Shown here piece after piece: positions 38,956-49,240 of a stretch of 64,000 bases of DNA. The notes beneath the pieces were generated by a model that saw only the letters and a program-made list of their open reading frames with translations, did not search any database and had not been told where the DNA came from. The stretch is from NCBI GenBank assembly GCA_030157865.1, contig JAOATY010000003.1, positions 1 through 64,000 on the forward strand, in the 5' to 3' direction. Position 1 is the first letter of the stretch. Each line of letters opens with the position of its first letter. The position numbers were made by a program, and so were the translations under genes. Source of the DNA: Candidatus Nanopelagicales bacterium (GTDB lineage: Bacteria; Actinomycetota; Actinomycetes; S36-B12; UBA5976).

Positions 38956-40391
38956 CTTTGTGAATTCCACCAAGTTTTAAGGCGCTCGATAGCCTCTTCG
39001 CGAGTCAATGGGCCTTCATCAAGTCGGACATTAAGCAGATAGTTGTACGCTTTTCCAACCATCGGACCTGATGGCACATTCAAAATTGTCATAATCTCGT
39101 TGCCATCTAGATCTGGTCGAATTGAATTTAGCTCTTCTTGTTCCGTAAGCACTGCAATGCGATCTTCGAGATCGTCATATGTTGCAGCCAAGATTGCCGC
39201 GCGTCGTGGATTTCTTGTAGTGCAATCAGCACGAGTTAACTTATGCAAACGAGTTAACTCATCACCAGCGTCGCGCACGTATCGACGTACTGCAGAGTCA
39301 GTCCATTGACCTTGTCCATAGCCATGGAAACGTAAATGCAATTCCGTTAACTTACAGACTGAATCGATCAAGTCTCCGGGATAACGCATCGCAGTTAAAC
39401 GTTTGCGAGCAATCTTGGCGCCGACCACTTCATGGTGGTGAAAACTAACCCCACCACCAGATTCAAATCTTCTGGTTTTAGGTTTGCCGATGTCATGCAA
39501 AAGCGCAGCTAACCGAAGGATCAGATCGGGTTCACAGGTCGGTGCATGCGTAGTTTCTAAATCAATTGCTTGTTGCAGCACGATCAAACTGTGTTCATAG
39601 ACATCTTTATGTTTGTGGTGTTCATCAATTTCAAGTTGCAGCGCAGGAAGTTCTGGAATTACATGTTGTGCCAACTTGGTACCTTCAAGAATTTCTAAAC
39701 CAAGTGTTGGATGTTCGCCCATGATTAATTTACTGAATTCGTCGCGGACACGTTCGGCCGAAACAATGTTGATTCGATCTGACATTTCTGTTGCGGCAAG
39801 TAGCACGTCAACAACTGGGGTGAAGCCGAGTTGACTCGCAAATCTTGCGGCCCGCATCATGCGCAATGGATCGTCTGAAAAAGATAATTCTGGTTCGCGT
39901 GGTGTGCGAATAACTCGCTTGATTAAATCTTCAACGCCACCGAAAGGATCAACAAAAGTTAGTTCGGGCAATCTAACTGCCATTGCATTAATGGTGAAGT
40001 CGCGGCGAATCAAGTCATCATCTAAAGACGTACCGAAGCTAACTTCCGGCTTACGACTTTCATCGCTGTAAATTTCTGAACGATAAGTTGTGATTTCAAC
40101 TTGAAAATCTTTACGGCGCGCACCTACAGTTCCAAATGCAATTCCGATATCCCAAACAGTGTCCGCCCATGGGGTAACAAGTTTGAGTATTTGTTCTGGC
40201 AAAGCATTAGTTGTGAAATCTAGATCTGAAATCTTTCGATCTAGAATCAAGTCGCGAACAGGACCGCCCACAATGGCGAATTCGAAACCGGCATCCTTAA
40301 AGAGCTGTGCCAGTTCCATCACATCAGACATCTGACGCAAAGCAGAAGTTACCGCTTCGGTTGCGATTGCCTGTGGCGATGAGTTGTTCAT
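38952..40391 (-). CDS. cca: CCA tRNA nucleotidyltransferase (PcnA-like)
   Basis: FAIVGGPVRDLILDRKISDLDFTTNA, RRDFTINAMAVRL, HD domain LLHDIGKP. Confidence 0.93.
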   Translation of the reverse strand: MNNSSPQAIATEAVTSALRQMSDVMELAQLFKDAGFEFAIVGGPVRDLILDRKISDLDFTTNALPEQILKLVTPWADTVWDIGIAFGTVGARRKDFQVEITTYRSEIYSDESRKPEVSFGTSLDDDLIRRDFTINAMAVRLPELTFVDPFGGVEDLIKRVIRTPREPELSFSDDPLRMMRAARFASQLGFTPVVDVLLAATEMSDRINIVSAERVRDEFSKLIMGEHPTLGLEILEGTKLAQHVIPELPALQLEIDEHHKHKDVYEHSLIVLQQAIDLETTHAPTCEPDLILRLAALLHDIGKPKTRRFESGGGVSFHHHEVVGAKIARKRLTAMRYPGDLIDSVCKLTELHLRFHGYGQGQWTDSAVRRYVRDAGDELTRLHKLTRADCTTRNPRRAAILAATYDDLEDRIAVLTEQEELNSIRPDLDGNEIMTILNVPSGPMVGKAYNYLLNVRLDEGPLTREEAIERLKTWWNSQS

Positions 40392-40451
40392 AACTTGACC
40401 TAGCCTAGATGTAATTACGAAAAGTCCAGTATTTGTAGGTATTCTTAGTTA

Positions 40452-42434
40452 GTGAGCCGTCAACCAGCAGTCAATTTCTTGCCACGAATCAGGCGGAATC
40501 AACTGGGAAACCGCCACCTCACATCTTTGGCAGTGGCCGCTTTAACTTTCGGGCTCCTGGCCTTACCGATTACTCCGTCCCAAGCTGCTGACGGAGACTC
40601 GGTAAACATCACCGGAATGAATATCTCAGCGGTGGCCGAGTCCGGTGGAACTCTAAGCAGCAAACATGTTGTCTTCCTAAAAGGAACTTTTACTAACACT
40701 TCTAGTCAGGCAATTTCGGAACTTGAACTGAACTTGGTTTCAACTCCAGAGATTAAATCTCGTGGCGAATTAGCAGAATTAATAGATGACCCAACTAGCG
40801 CAGACAACCTAAAGCCATCCGGCACTTCTGCGGTCTTAAGAAACATCGCGCCAGGCGCTACTAAGAATTGGCAAATCACATTTCGAGGTGAAGACGTTCT
40901 AGGCGATAGCGCCTCTGGTGTTTACGGTTTCGGGGTTCAGCCTGATCTTCCAGCAACAAGTAAAGCAACCGTTATAACCACGCCATGGTTTTATAACTCA
41001 GATATCAAACCAACAAATGTTGCGCTAGTAATTCCATTAACAACTTTGAATACTCATTTAGCAAATGATGAAGTAACGGATCAAAAGAAAGATCTGGCTG
41101 AAGCGAAGCGTTTAACGAACTTAATTTCAAATCAAGATCCTTCAAAAGTTTCTTGGCTGCAAGACGCCGCCCTGAACACCTGGGTTGAACAGCTTGCCCT
41201 AGATACAGACTCTGATACTCCTAATAAATTGCGAACTGCGATATCTGGATTGGCTCCAACTACCGCCATGTTGCCATTTGGTCACACTGATCTAACTGCT
41301 TTAGTTCGCGCTAACCAACAAGATGATTTAGCTGATGCTGTTAATCAAACTCGCCAGCTATCTGGGGAACGCCAAATCTTTTATGTGCCTGCCAAAGGAA
41401 TTGCGGATAGGCAAACTGTTTCACTACTTAATCAACAAGGTATTCGTTCTATTGTTTCCAACGAATACTTACGCGGTGACGAGCACGAGACAACCGCAGC
41501 TGTTTCAAACTCAGCCTCAAACCCAGTCTTGGTTCATGACTTAGGCGCTTCGAATTGTCTGGGTTCCGCGGACAAAGACGATGCAAACTTCTTTGCAGCA
41601 GTTACCTGCATCAAAAGTGAAATTGGAATGATGACCGCAGAGTCGCCACAGAATTCTCGTAACGTGCTTGTGGTCACTCCAGCTAAATGGAAAATTTCTA
41701 GCGAGCGCCTTTCTGCTTTGATTTCGATTCTCAGTGATCACAACTGGATGCAGTTGACGACGCTTGATCTAGTTGCTGCAGCCACGCCATCGGATAGCTA
41801 TGTTGCATCACAATCAGCCGATCCTCGTGACTTTAGTCGAGCAGTGCTTAGACAAGCACAGAACTTGAAAGTAAACACTGAAAGTGTTTCTTCGCTTTAC
41901 GATGATCAAGAATTAGCCGCTGGTTTCACTGCAGCCAGAATTTTGGGTTACTCGGATCTTTGGTCAAGTAATGCCCGAGCGGCTGAATACTTAACGGAAA
42001 ATAATTCACTACTTAATGACTACTTGAGCGCGGTAAGCATCCAAGCTTCAAGCCGAATTACTACGCCAGAAGAAAGCTCCGAGATACCAATCACTATCGT
42101 CAACGAAAGTGATAGCGCTGTTTCGGTAAGCATTGACCTGACAAGTTCTGCGACTTCGAGATTCACTGCCGAGCCAACTGGTGTGATTCAAGTAGATAGT
42201 GGCCAGCGAATTACTGTCCCAGTGGCAATTACTTTGGTTGGCGCCGGTGTGGTCGATGTTCAAGCACAGTTGATTGCACCAAATGGTGAGCGCTTTGGTG
42301 AAGTAGAAAATATTCAAATCTCTTCAGCGGCATACAGTCAGTTCGCCCGTACTCTGGTGTGGGGAGCTTTTGGATTGCTCGTTCTTTTGGCTCTTAGCAA
42401 TTTTGTGAAACGACGACGAGATAAGCGTTCCTAG
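40452..42434 (+). CDS. DUF6049 family secreted/membrane-anchored protein
   Basis: Signal-like N-terminus, C-terminal TM + KRRRDKRS; position between pcnA and murJ as in Mycobacterium. Confidence 0.85.
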   Translation: MSRQPAVNFLPRIRRNQLGNRHLTSLAVAALTFGLLALPITPSQAADGDSVNITGMNISAVAESGGTLSSKHVVFLKGTFTNTSSQAISELELNLVSTPEIKSRGELAELIDDPTSADNLKPSGTSAVLRNIAPGATKNWQITFRGEDVLGDSASGVYGFGVQPDLPATSKATVITTPWFYNSDIKPTNVALVIPLTTLNTHLANDEVTDQKKDLAEAKRLTNLISNQDPSKVSWLQDAALNTWVEQLALDTDSDTPNKLRTAISGLAPTTAMLPFGHTDLTALVRANQQDDLADAVNQTRQLSGERQIFYVPAKGIADRQTVSLLNQQGIRSIVSNEYLRGDEHETTAAVSNSASNPVLVHDLGASNCLGSADKDDANFFAAVTCIKSEIGMMTAESPQNSRNVLVVTPAKWKISSERLSALISILSDHNWMQLTTLDLVAAATPSDSYVASQSADPRDFSRAVLRQAQNLKVNTESVSSLYDDQELAAGFTAARILGYSDLWSSNARAAEYLTENNSLLNDYLSAVSIQASSRITTPEESSEIPITIVNESDSAVSVSIDLTSSATSRFTAEPTGVIQVDSGQRITVPVAITLVGAGVVDVQAQLIAPNGERFGEVENIQISSAAYSQFARTLVWGAFGLLVLLALSNFVKRRRDKRS

Positions 42435-42472
42435 CGGCACGTAAGTTCACGAACAGGTGGTTTGAGTAGACA

Positions 42473-44089
42473 GTGTCATCATTTATCGGGCAAACCTCAG
42501 GGATGGCAGCTGGCACACTCGCTAGCCGTATCACTGGTGTTTTCCGAGACATTGCCTTAGTTGCAGCAATCGGCACTGGAATCTTTTCCGATACCTATTC
42601 CGTCGCCAACAGCATTCCAAACATTATTTACATTTTGATTGCAGGCGGCGCGATCAACGCAGTATTTATTCCAGCTCTTGTGCGTCACATGGAAGATGAC
42701 GAAGATCAAGGAAAACAATTTACCGATCAACTGCTAACCCTTGTGGGGTTAGTTCTACTTGCAATTGTTGTACTTACAGTTTTAATCGCTGGCTTAATCG
42801 TGCATCTATATGCGACGAGACTTTGGACACCAGAAGAGTTTGATGTTGCAACTATGTTTGCACGTTGGTGTTTACCGCAAATTTTCTTTTACGGTTTGTA
42901 CACACTTGCTTCCCAAATATTAAATTCACGAAATTCTTTTGCGCTACCTATGTATGCACCGATCGTTAACAATGTAATTGTTATTGCAACTGCGGGAATC
43001 TTCATTTCAATAATGTCCTCAGTACCAACAGCAGACTCAGTTACAACTGCACAAATCAATTTACTTGGGTTTGGCACAACGCTCGGCGTTATGGCGCAAG
43101 CTTTGATTTTGATTCCGGCATTACGTAAATCAGGATATACCTTCCGGCCAAACTTTCAATTTAAAAATGTTGGAAACGGAAAAGTTGGAAATCTTGCTAA
43201 GTGGACGATTGGTTTTGTTTTAGTAAATCAAATTACTTTCTTGATGGTTTCGAATCTGACAACTCTGGCAAATGTTTTAGTTGCAAGCAATCCCGAAACT
43301 GTTGCCGTTGGATTTACTTCTTACCAAAAAGGGCAGCTAATGATGATGTTGCCGCATTCGATCATTACGGTTTCAGTGATTACCGCACTGTTGCCTCGAT
43401 TAAGTAGACAAGCTCACGATAAAGATTTGTCAGCATTCGGCGGTGAGCTATCTGCATCACTGAGATTAGTTAGTGCGCTCATAATTCCTAGCGCAGTATT
43501 TTTGCTAGCAGCTGGTCCATGGATCGGTGCACTTCTATATGGATACGGCGCATCGTCAACGGCTCAAGGTGCTGCTCTCGGAAGTGTCGCATCGATGTTT
43601 GCTTTGGGGCTTCCAGCATTCTCGCTGTTTTATGTTCTATTGCGCAGTTACTACGCGCAGGAGAACACTAAAACTCCATTCATGATCAATCTGGGATTCA
43701 ATGCGCTCCACATTGTCATTGGATTTACGCTGTTTTCTCTACTGCCTGCTGGACTTCAGGTTGCTGGTCTGGCTTTGGGTTATTCAATTTCGTATGCGAT
43801 TACCTGTGGCTTAACGTGGCATCGAGTCGGTAAGCGAGTGCCAGAAATTAGAAAGAACGGACACTTGAGACTGATTGTTCGGGTTGTCGCAGCCAGCATT
43901 GTTTCGGCGCTGCTTTCATACACACTGGTTCGCTTAACAATTACGAATCAAGATGGTTTATCGGCGCTGCGCCTTGGGTTGGCAATCGGAATTTTTGCAA
44001 CTGCTTTCTCTGTGATCTATCTCGGACTCGCAAAAGCGTTACGCATCTCGGAGGTCTCGGCAGTCCTGGCGTTAGTGCGACGCAAATAA
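42473..44089 (+). CDS. murJ: Lipid II flippase MurJ/MviN
   Basis: GTLASRITGVFRDIALVAAIGTG..., multi-TM MVF family, FYVLLRSYYAQENTKTPF. Confidence 0.94.
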   Translation: MSSFIGQTSGMAAGTLASRITGVFRDIALVAAIGTGIFSDTYSVANSIPNIIYILIAGGAINAVFIPALVRHMEDDEDQGKQFTDQLLTLVGLVLLAIVVLTVLIAGLIVHLYATRLWTPEEFDVATMFARWCLPQIFFYGLYTLASQILNSRNSFALPMYAPIVNNVIVIATAGIFISIMSSVPTADSVTTAQINLLGFGTTLGVMAQALILIPALRKSGYTFRPNFQFKNVGNGKVGNLAKWTIGFVLVNQITFLMVSNLTTLANVLVASNPETVAVGFTSYQKGQLMMMLPHSIITVSVITALLPRLSRQAHDKDLSAFGGELSASLRLVSALIIPSAVFLLAAGPWIGALLYGYGASSTAQGAALGSVASMFALGLPAFSLFYVLLRSYYAQENTKTPFMINLGFNALHIVIGFTLFSLLPAGLQVAGLALGYSISYAITCGLTWHRVGKRVPEIRKNGHLRLIVRVVAASIVSALLSYTLVRLTITNQDGLSALRLGLAIGIFATAFSVIYLGLAKALRISEVSAVLALVRRK

Positions 44090-44106
44090 GCAACTAAACT
44101 AAAGGC

Positions 44107-45561
44107 ATGAGTGGCGCTAACGATCGAATCTTTGATGGTCGCTATGCACTCGATGTTCAAATCTCTAGCTCCTTAAGTTCGCCAATTTGGCGCGCTATGG
44201 ACATTTCGCTGAAGCGCTGGGTAACTTTAATTCTTTTACCTACTTCAGATTTGCGTAGCGTTAAGTTGTTGCAAGAGTGCCAAGCGGCTGCAGTCAATGA
44301 TCGTCGCGATGTCGTTTCAATCCTGGATGTAGTGCCTGATGGAAAAATCACTAGTGACAAATCTGATTCGTCGCAAGATCGATACGTTGGAATTGTCACC
44401 GAATGGCTTGATGGAGAAACGTTAGATCGCCTGATTGTTAGACGTGGTGAAGTTTTTCCCGTTGAGCAGGCATTAAAACAACTCGGAATCATTGCTAACA
44501 CTTTGATGCATGCGCATTCAATGAATGTCACGCATCGCAGACTTCGTCCGCACAACGTTATTTTCTCGCAAGGCCAAGAAGTCCGACTAACTGGATTTGG
44601 TGTTGACTCTGCTTTGTTGGGTCCAGACTCCAATGATGGAGTTTCCCAAGACATAAAAGGCGTTGGCCAATTACTTTTTGTAATGATCACAGGGATGTGG
44701 CCACTAGGCAGTGTTGATTCTTTGCCTGCTGCTCTTGGCGATGGCGGCACCGGTTTGGTTCTGCCAAGCCAAGTTCATGGTGGCGTTAGCAATTACATTG
44801 ATCGGCTTTACCAACGGACTCAAGATGCCACTTACACATCAATGCGCCAACTACTTGATGCGTTGTCCGTTGGCGAAGTTGAAGAATCTGAAAGTTTGCA
44901 AAGTCGAGTCTCGCGTTTAACTGCGAGCTCTGTAACTTGGCAACCAACTCAATCAACTGAATCAAGTCGGGTGCGCACTTCTTTAATAGCCGCTGTATCG
45001 GTTTTGATTTTTGGCTGGATCGGATGGCAGTTATTAACTAGCAACTTCCAGAAATCTGAGGCTCCGGTTGCCATCCTGGCTTCACCCTTGCCAAGCATTG
45101 AGGCTCCACAAGCCACTGGGAAAGTAGCCCAGGTTACAAAGATCTCTGGTTATGACCCCTTGGGTGATGACGACGAAAACTCAGATGATGCTGCCCTAGC
45201 AATTGATTCAGACTCCGAAACGGCTTGGACTACCGCTGGTTATAAAAAGGCTGATATTTCAGGCAAAGCTGGAGTTGGGCTGCTGATTGATCTTGGCACC
45301 GAAAAAGACGTATTTGGTGTTGAGATCGACTTTATTTCTGCTGGTCATTCAGCTGAAATTTATGTGAGTAACTCCGCGGAACCAGATTTCGCAACTGAAC
45401 TTAAATTTGGCGACACTAATCCAAATCAGGCCTCAGAAAAAGTGACAGTCTCGGATCCTGTGTCTGGCCGATATGTTTTGATCTGGTTAACCCCTGATTT
45501 ACCTGAATCTGAAACGGGTGAATTCCAGGGTGGGATTTCTGAAGTGAAAGTTCGACTTTAA
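44107..45561 (+). CDS. Pseudokinase with TM and C-terminal discoidin/F5-8-type-C-like domain
   Basis: Kinase-like fold, degenerate HRD (THRRLRPHNVIF) and DFG (LTGFGVDSA); TM SLIAAVSVLIFGWIGWQLL; extracytoplasmic tail. Confidence 0.82.
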   Translation: MSGANDRIFDGRYALDVQISSSLSSPIWRAMDISLKRWVTLILLPTSDLRSVKLLQECQAAAVNDRRDVVSILDVVPDGKITSDKSDSSQDRYVGIVTEWLDGETLDRLIVRRGEVFPVEQALKQLGIIANTLMHAHSMNVTHRRLRPHNVIFSQGQEVRLTGFGVDSALLGPDSNDGVSQDIKGVGQLLFVMITGMWPLGSVDSLPAALGDGGTGLVLPSQVHGGVSNYIDRLYQRTQDATYTSMRQLLDALSVGEVEESESLQSRVSRLTASSVTWQPTQSTESSRVRTSLIAAVSVLIFGWIGWQLLTSNFQKSEAPVAILASPLPSIEAPQATGKVAQVTKISGYDPLGDDDENSDDAALAIDSDSETAWTTAGYKKADISGKAGVGLLIDLGTEKDVFGVEIDFISAGHSAEIYVSNSAEPDFATELKFGDTNPNQASEKVTVSDPVSGRYVLIWLTPDLPESETGEFQGGISEVKVRL

Positions 45562-45658
45562 AGTTTCTTCACGCCATGGTGACAGATTCCACTTGGCTGG
45601 GTCTCCTACATAACCCTCGAGTTAGTAAACTTAAAATACTTCAATCTAAGGAAATTCA

Positions 45659-46600
45659 ATGTCACAAGACATCAATGACGTAATCATTATTGGCTCGGGT
45701 CCAGCGGGATACACCGCCGCAATTTATGCAGCTCGCGCGCAACTTAAGCCAATTGTTTTCGAAGGTGCCGTTACTGCTGGTGGCGCCCTTATGAATACAA
45801 CTGAGGTTGAGAATTTCCCAGGTTTTCAAGATGGAATCATGGGCCCTGCGCTTATGGAAAACATGCGCGCTCAGGCTGTTAAGTTCGGTGCGAATTTGAT
45901 TACTGATGATGTGACTGCGGCAAACCTAACTGGCGACGTAAAGACTGTTGTTGATGGTGAAGGTCGCGAATACAAAGCGCACTCAGTGATTCTTGCTACC
46001 GGCTCCAGTTACCGCGAACTTGGAATTGAAAATGAAAAGCGACTTTCTGGCCACGGAGTTTCTTGGTGTGCAACATGCGATGGCTTTTTCTTCCGTGATC
46101 AGGACATTGCTGTTGTTGGTGGTGGCGACTCTGCAGTTGAAGAAGCTACTTTCCTAACTCGCTTTGCAAGCAGCGTCACAATGATTCACCGCAGAGGTGA
46201 ATTGCGTGCGAGCAAGATTATGGCTGAGCGGGCACACAATGATCCAAAAATTAAGTTTGCTTGGGACAGTGAAGTCAGCGAATTGCATGGCGACGCTAAA
46301 TTAACTGGTGTCACACTTCGCGATGTTAATACTGGAGCCACTCGCGAAATTTCCGTAACTGGATTGTTCGTTGCAATTGGTCACGACCCACGTTCGGAAC
46401 TATTGAAGGGCCAAGTTGATCTAGACCCTCAGGGTTATGTCCTAACTGGTGCTGGCACAACAGCGACAAACCTATCCGGAGTTTTTGCTTGTGGAGATTT
46501 GGTTGACCACACCTACCGTCAGGCAATCACTGCTGCCGGTACCGGCTGTAGCGCTGCGCTTGATGCTGAACGCTTTTTGGCCAATCTACACAGCAAGTAA
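45659..46600 (+). CDS. trxB: Thioredoxin-disulfide reductase
   Basis: [50 protein letters not shown]. Confidence 0.96.
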   Translation: MSQDINDVIIIGSGPAGYTAAIYAARAQLKPIVFEGAVTAGGALMNTTEVENFPGFQDGIMGPALMENMRAQAVKFGANLITDDVTAANLTGDVKTVVDGEGREYKAHSVILATGSSYRELGIENEKRLSGHGVSWCATCDGFFFRDQDIAVVGGGDSAVEEATFLTRFASSVTMIHRRGELRASKIMAERAHNDPKIKFAWDSEVSELHGDAKLTGVTLRDVNTGATREISVTGLFVAIGHDPRSELLKGQVDLDPQGYVLTGAGTTATNLSGVFACGDLVDHTYRQAITAAGTGCSAALDAERFLANLHSK

Positions 46601-46677
46601 TTTCCAACTTAGGCAATAAACAATTGGTTTTCCTTTAACCACTTATGCTTGATCCACTAGCAACAATAGGAGTAATA

Positions 46678-47001
46678 ATGGGCGCAACAGCAGCCGTAAC
46701 AGATGCATCGTTTGCCGACGATGTACTTATGAGTGATAAGCCAGTACTGGTTGATTTTTGGGCTGAATGGTGTGGCCCTTGCAAAATGATTGGTCCAATC
46801 CTGGAAGAGATTGCCGCAGCACATGGCGACAAGCTAACTATCTTGAAACTTAACGTTGATGAGAATCCAGCCACCGCAGCTAACTACGGCGTGACTTCAA
46901 TTCCAACAATGAACGTTTACCAAAATGGTGAGATCGTTAAGCAGATCATTGGTGCAAAGCCAAAGGCTGCCTTACTTTCAGATCTTGCTGAGTTCATTTA
47001 A
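46678..47001 (+). CDS. trxA: Thioredoxin
   Basis: VDFWAEWCGPCKMIGPIL; ATG at 46678 with AGGAG RBS. Confidence 0.96.
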   Translation: MGATAAVTDASFADDVLMSDKPVLVDFWAEWCGPCKMIGPILEEIAAAHGDKLTILKLNVDENPATAANYGVTSIPTMNVYQNGEIVKQIIGAKPKAALLSDLAEFI

Positions 47002-47008
47002 GTAACTA

Positions 47009-48094
47009 ATGACAGTAACGATCCTGCGACGCGGCGATCAAGGGCCGGCAGTAACAGAGGTTCGTGATCGATTAGTTCGTCTTGGGCTCTTAAGTTCAAA
47101 CGCCAGCGCAGCAGCAGATGTTTTCGATGACATCTTGCTAGCTGCGCTGCGTTATTTCCAACAAACTCGTGGTCTTACCGTTGATGGTCTAGTTGGACCA
47201 CAAACTTTTCGCAGACTTGATGAAGCGCGCTGGAAAATTGGAGATCGCGTTTTAAGTTTTACACCTGGTCACGTAATACATGGTGAAGATGTTGCGCAAT
47301 TACAACAGCGATTAATTGAGTTAGGTTTTGCATTAGATCGAGTTGATGGCATCTTCGGTAACAGTACTGATGGCGCAGTGCGGGAATTTCAGCGCAACGT
47401 TGGATTAGATGTTGACGGAATTTGTGGGCCGGCATTCATCCGAGCCTTCCAACGACTAGCTCGCACTATTGCTGGTGGTAGCCAGGAGCACTTACGCGAA
47501 CTTTCAACGGTTGCCAATTTTGGAAAAACTAGAACCGTCGAAACTTGTTCCATCTTGCTTGACCCAAGTGACCTTGAAGAAAAGTTAATCGGCAGCGAGC
47601 TTTCCCATTCCGATGTTTGCTGGGACATTGCTTCTCGCTTGGAAGGCCGGTTAGGAGCAATGGGCACATTGGTTCTAATGACTCGTCCTGCGTCCGGTCG
47701 CGTGGATGGTGAGCGCACTCGAGCCAATCTGGCTAATGACAGCAATGTGGACTTGATTCTTGGCTTAGGACTAGATCGTCATGCGAACCCATTGGCTCAA
47801 GGTGTGGCTTCTTATTACTTTGGGCATCAATACTCGCGTTCAGCTACAGGTATGCGTTTGGCTGAAATAGTTCAGGAAGAGATCAGCTCCCGGACTGAGT
47901 TAACGGATTCAAAATCACATGCCAAGACTTGGGACTTGTTGCGACTTACACGAATGCCAAGCATCAAAGTCGAAATGGGTTACGCAACCAGCCCACATGA
48001 CAGCGCCCTGTTAGAAAAGGCAGAAACCCGAGATCAAATAGCTGCCGGGTTAAGTTCGGCTATCACTCGGATTTTGGCACCTAGAATCGGCTAA
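47009..48094 (+). CDS. cwlM: CwlM-like N-acetylmuramoyl-L-alanine amidase-family protein (two PG-binding domains, degenerate active site)
   Basis: Two PG_binding_1 repeats (GDQGPAVTEVRDRLVRLGLL; GEDVAQLQQRLIELGFALDRVDGIFG) then amidase_3-like domain; no signal peptide; follows trxB-trxA. Confidence 0.85.
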   Translation: MTVTILRRGDQGPAVTEVRDRLVRLGLLSSNASAAADVFDDILLAALRYFQQTRGLTVDGLVGPQTFRRLDEARWKIGDRVLSFTPGHVIHGEDVAQLQQRLIELGFALDRVDGIFGNSTDGAVREFQRNVGLDVDGICGPAFIRAFQRLARTIAGGSQEHLRELSTVANFGKTRTVETCSILLDPSDLEEKLIGSELSHSDVCWDIASRLEGRLGAMGTLVLMTRPASGRVDGERTRANLANDSNVDLILGLGLDRHANPLAQGVASYYFGHQYSRSATGMRLAEIVQEEISSRTELTDSKSHAKTWDLLRLTRMPSIKVEMGYATSPHDSALLEKAETRDQIAAGLSSAITRILAPRIG

Positions 48095-48102
48095 ACGTTA
48101 AA

Positions 48103-48118
48103 TGTGACTTAGGTCACA
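48103..48118. promoter_or_regulatory. Palindrome between convergent cwlM-like and parB genes (terminator-like or CRP-like site)
   Basis: TGTGACTTAGGTCACA inside AATGTGAC-TTAG-GTCACATT. Confidence 0.4.
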
Positions 48119-48159
48119 TTTGTCACTCCTGCACAAGTTGTTCACATGTGGGTAACTGC

Positions 48160-49236
48160 TTACTTAAGCGGTTCGCCAAACATTCCGCGTTGCTTTGGGT
48201 CAATGACCTCAACGATTCTTTGCAAATCTTCCAATGTTGCAAACTCAATGATGACCTTGCCGCGAGACTTGCCAACCTGAACTGTGACTCGAGTATCCAA
48301 ACGATCAGATAGTCGATCCCCCATGGACTTAAGTCCTGGAGCGCTGATCTTGCCAGCTGCCTTCTTGGCAGTTGGCTTAGCTTGCTTCTCATCTTGGCCC
48401 AACGAAACGATCTCTTCGACAGTTCGTACTGAAAGACCTTCAGCAACAATTCGACTGGCCAAGCGCTCGATAGCAGCTGAATCCTTTAGGCCAAGCAGTG
48501 CGCGAGCATGACCTGCGGAGAGAACTCCGGCAGCCACGCGACGCTGAACTGCGGGTGGCAGGTTAAGCAGACGAAGAGTGTTGGAAATCTGGGGACGAGA
48601 ACGGCCAAGGCGAGTAGCTAACTCGTCCTGAGTTCCGCCAAAGTCTTCAAGTAATTGCTTGTATGCGGCAGCTTCTTCAAGTGGGGTAAGTGCGGCGCGA
48701 TGAAGGTTTTCCAGCAAAGCATCTCGCAACATCTGATCATCTGCGGTCTCGCGGATTAGAGCTGGAATCGTTTTGAATCCGGCCTTCTTGGTAGCGCGAA
48801 GTCGGCGTTCACCGGCAACTAACTCGTATCCCCCACCCTTTGCTGGACGAACCACGATTGGCTGCATTAAGCCAACTTCTTGGATGGAATGGACTAGTTC
48901 AGCAAGAGCTTCATCATCAAAAACCATGCGTGGTTGCTGGGCATTGGGAACTATAGAGCGAACCGGAAGTTCAGCAAATGTAAGCCCGGCGATGGCTGCT
49001 GGTGCTGTTTGAGTAACCGGCGCAGCTGATGCTGACTTAGTAGCTGGCGTTACAGGCTTAGCCGAAGACTTCGCAGTTGACTTTGCCGCAGGTGCAGCCT
49101 TTTTCGGCGTTGCTGCAGTTGATTTCTTAGCTGGTTTGGCACCAGTTCCAGCTTTAGGTCTGGCTGCTCCAGTTTCACGTGAAACATCCGGGATCAAGGC
49201 TCCTAAGCCACGGCCTAGGCTTTGTCGTTTTGCCAT
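48160..49236 (-). CDS. parB: Chromosome partitioning protein ParB
   Basis: IVPNAQQPRMVFDDEALAELVHSIQEVGLMQPIVVR, GERRLRATKKAG, HTH. Confidence 0.96.
   Translation of the reverse strand: MAKRQSLGRGLGALIPDVSRETGAARPKAGTGAKPAKKSTAATPKKAAPAAKSTAKSSAKPVTPATKSASAAPVTQTAPAAIAGLTFAELPVRSIVPNAQQPRMVFDDEALAELVHSIQEVGLMQPIVVRPAKGGGYELVAGERRLRATKKAGFKTIPALIRETADDQMLRDALLENLHRAALTPLEEAAAYKQLLEDFGGTQDELATRLGRSRPQISNTLRLLNLPPAVQRRVAAGVLSAGHARALLGLKDSAAIERLASRIVAEGLSVRTVEEIVSLGQDEKQAKPTAKKAAGKISAPGLKSMGDRLSDRLDTRVTVQVGKSRGKVIIEFATLEDLQRIVEVIDPKQRGMFGEPLK
49171..49186. promoter_or_regulatory. parS site inside parB
   Basis: AGTTTCACGTGAAACA. Confidence 0.85.
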
Positions 49237-49240
49237 TACA

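Noticed and set aside
44157-44750. 197-aa antisense ORF inside the pseudokinase gene
   Set aside because: Shadow ORF with low-complexity Ser/Thr/Pro composition; sense gene has clear homology.
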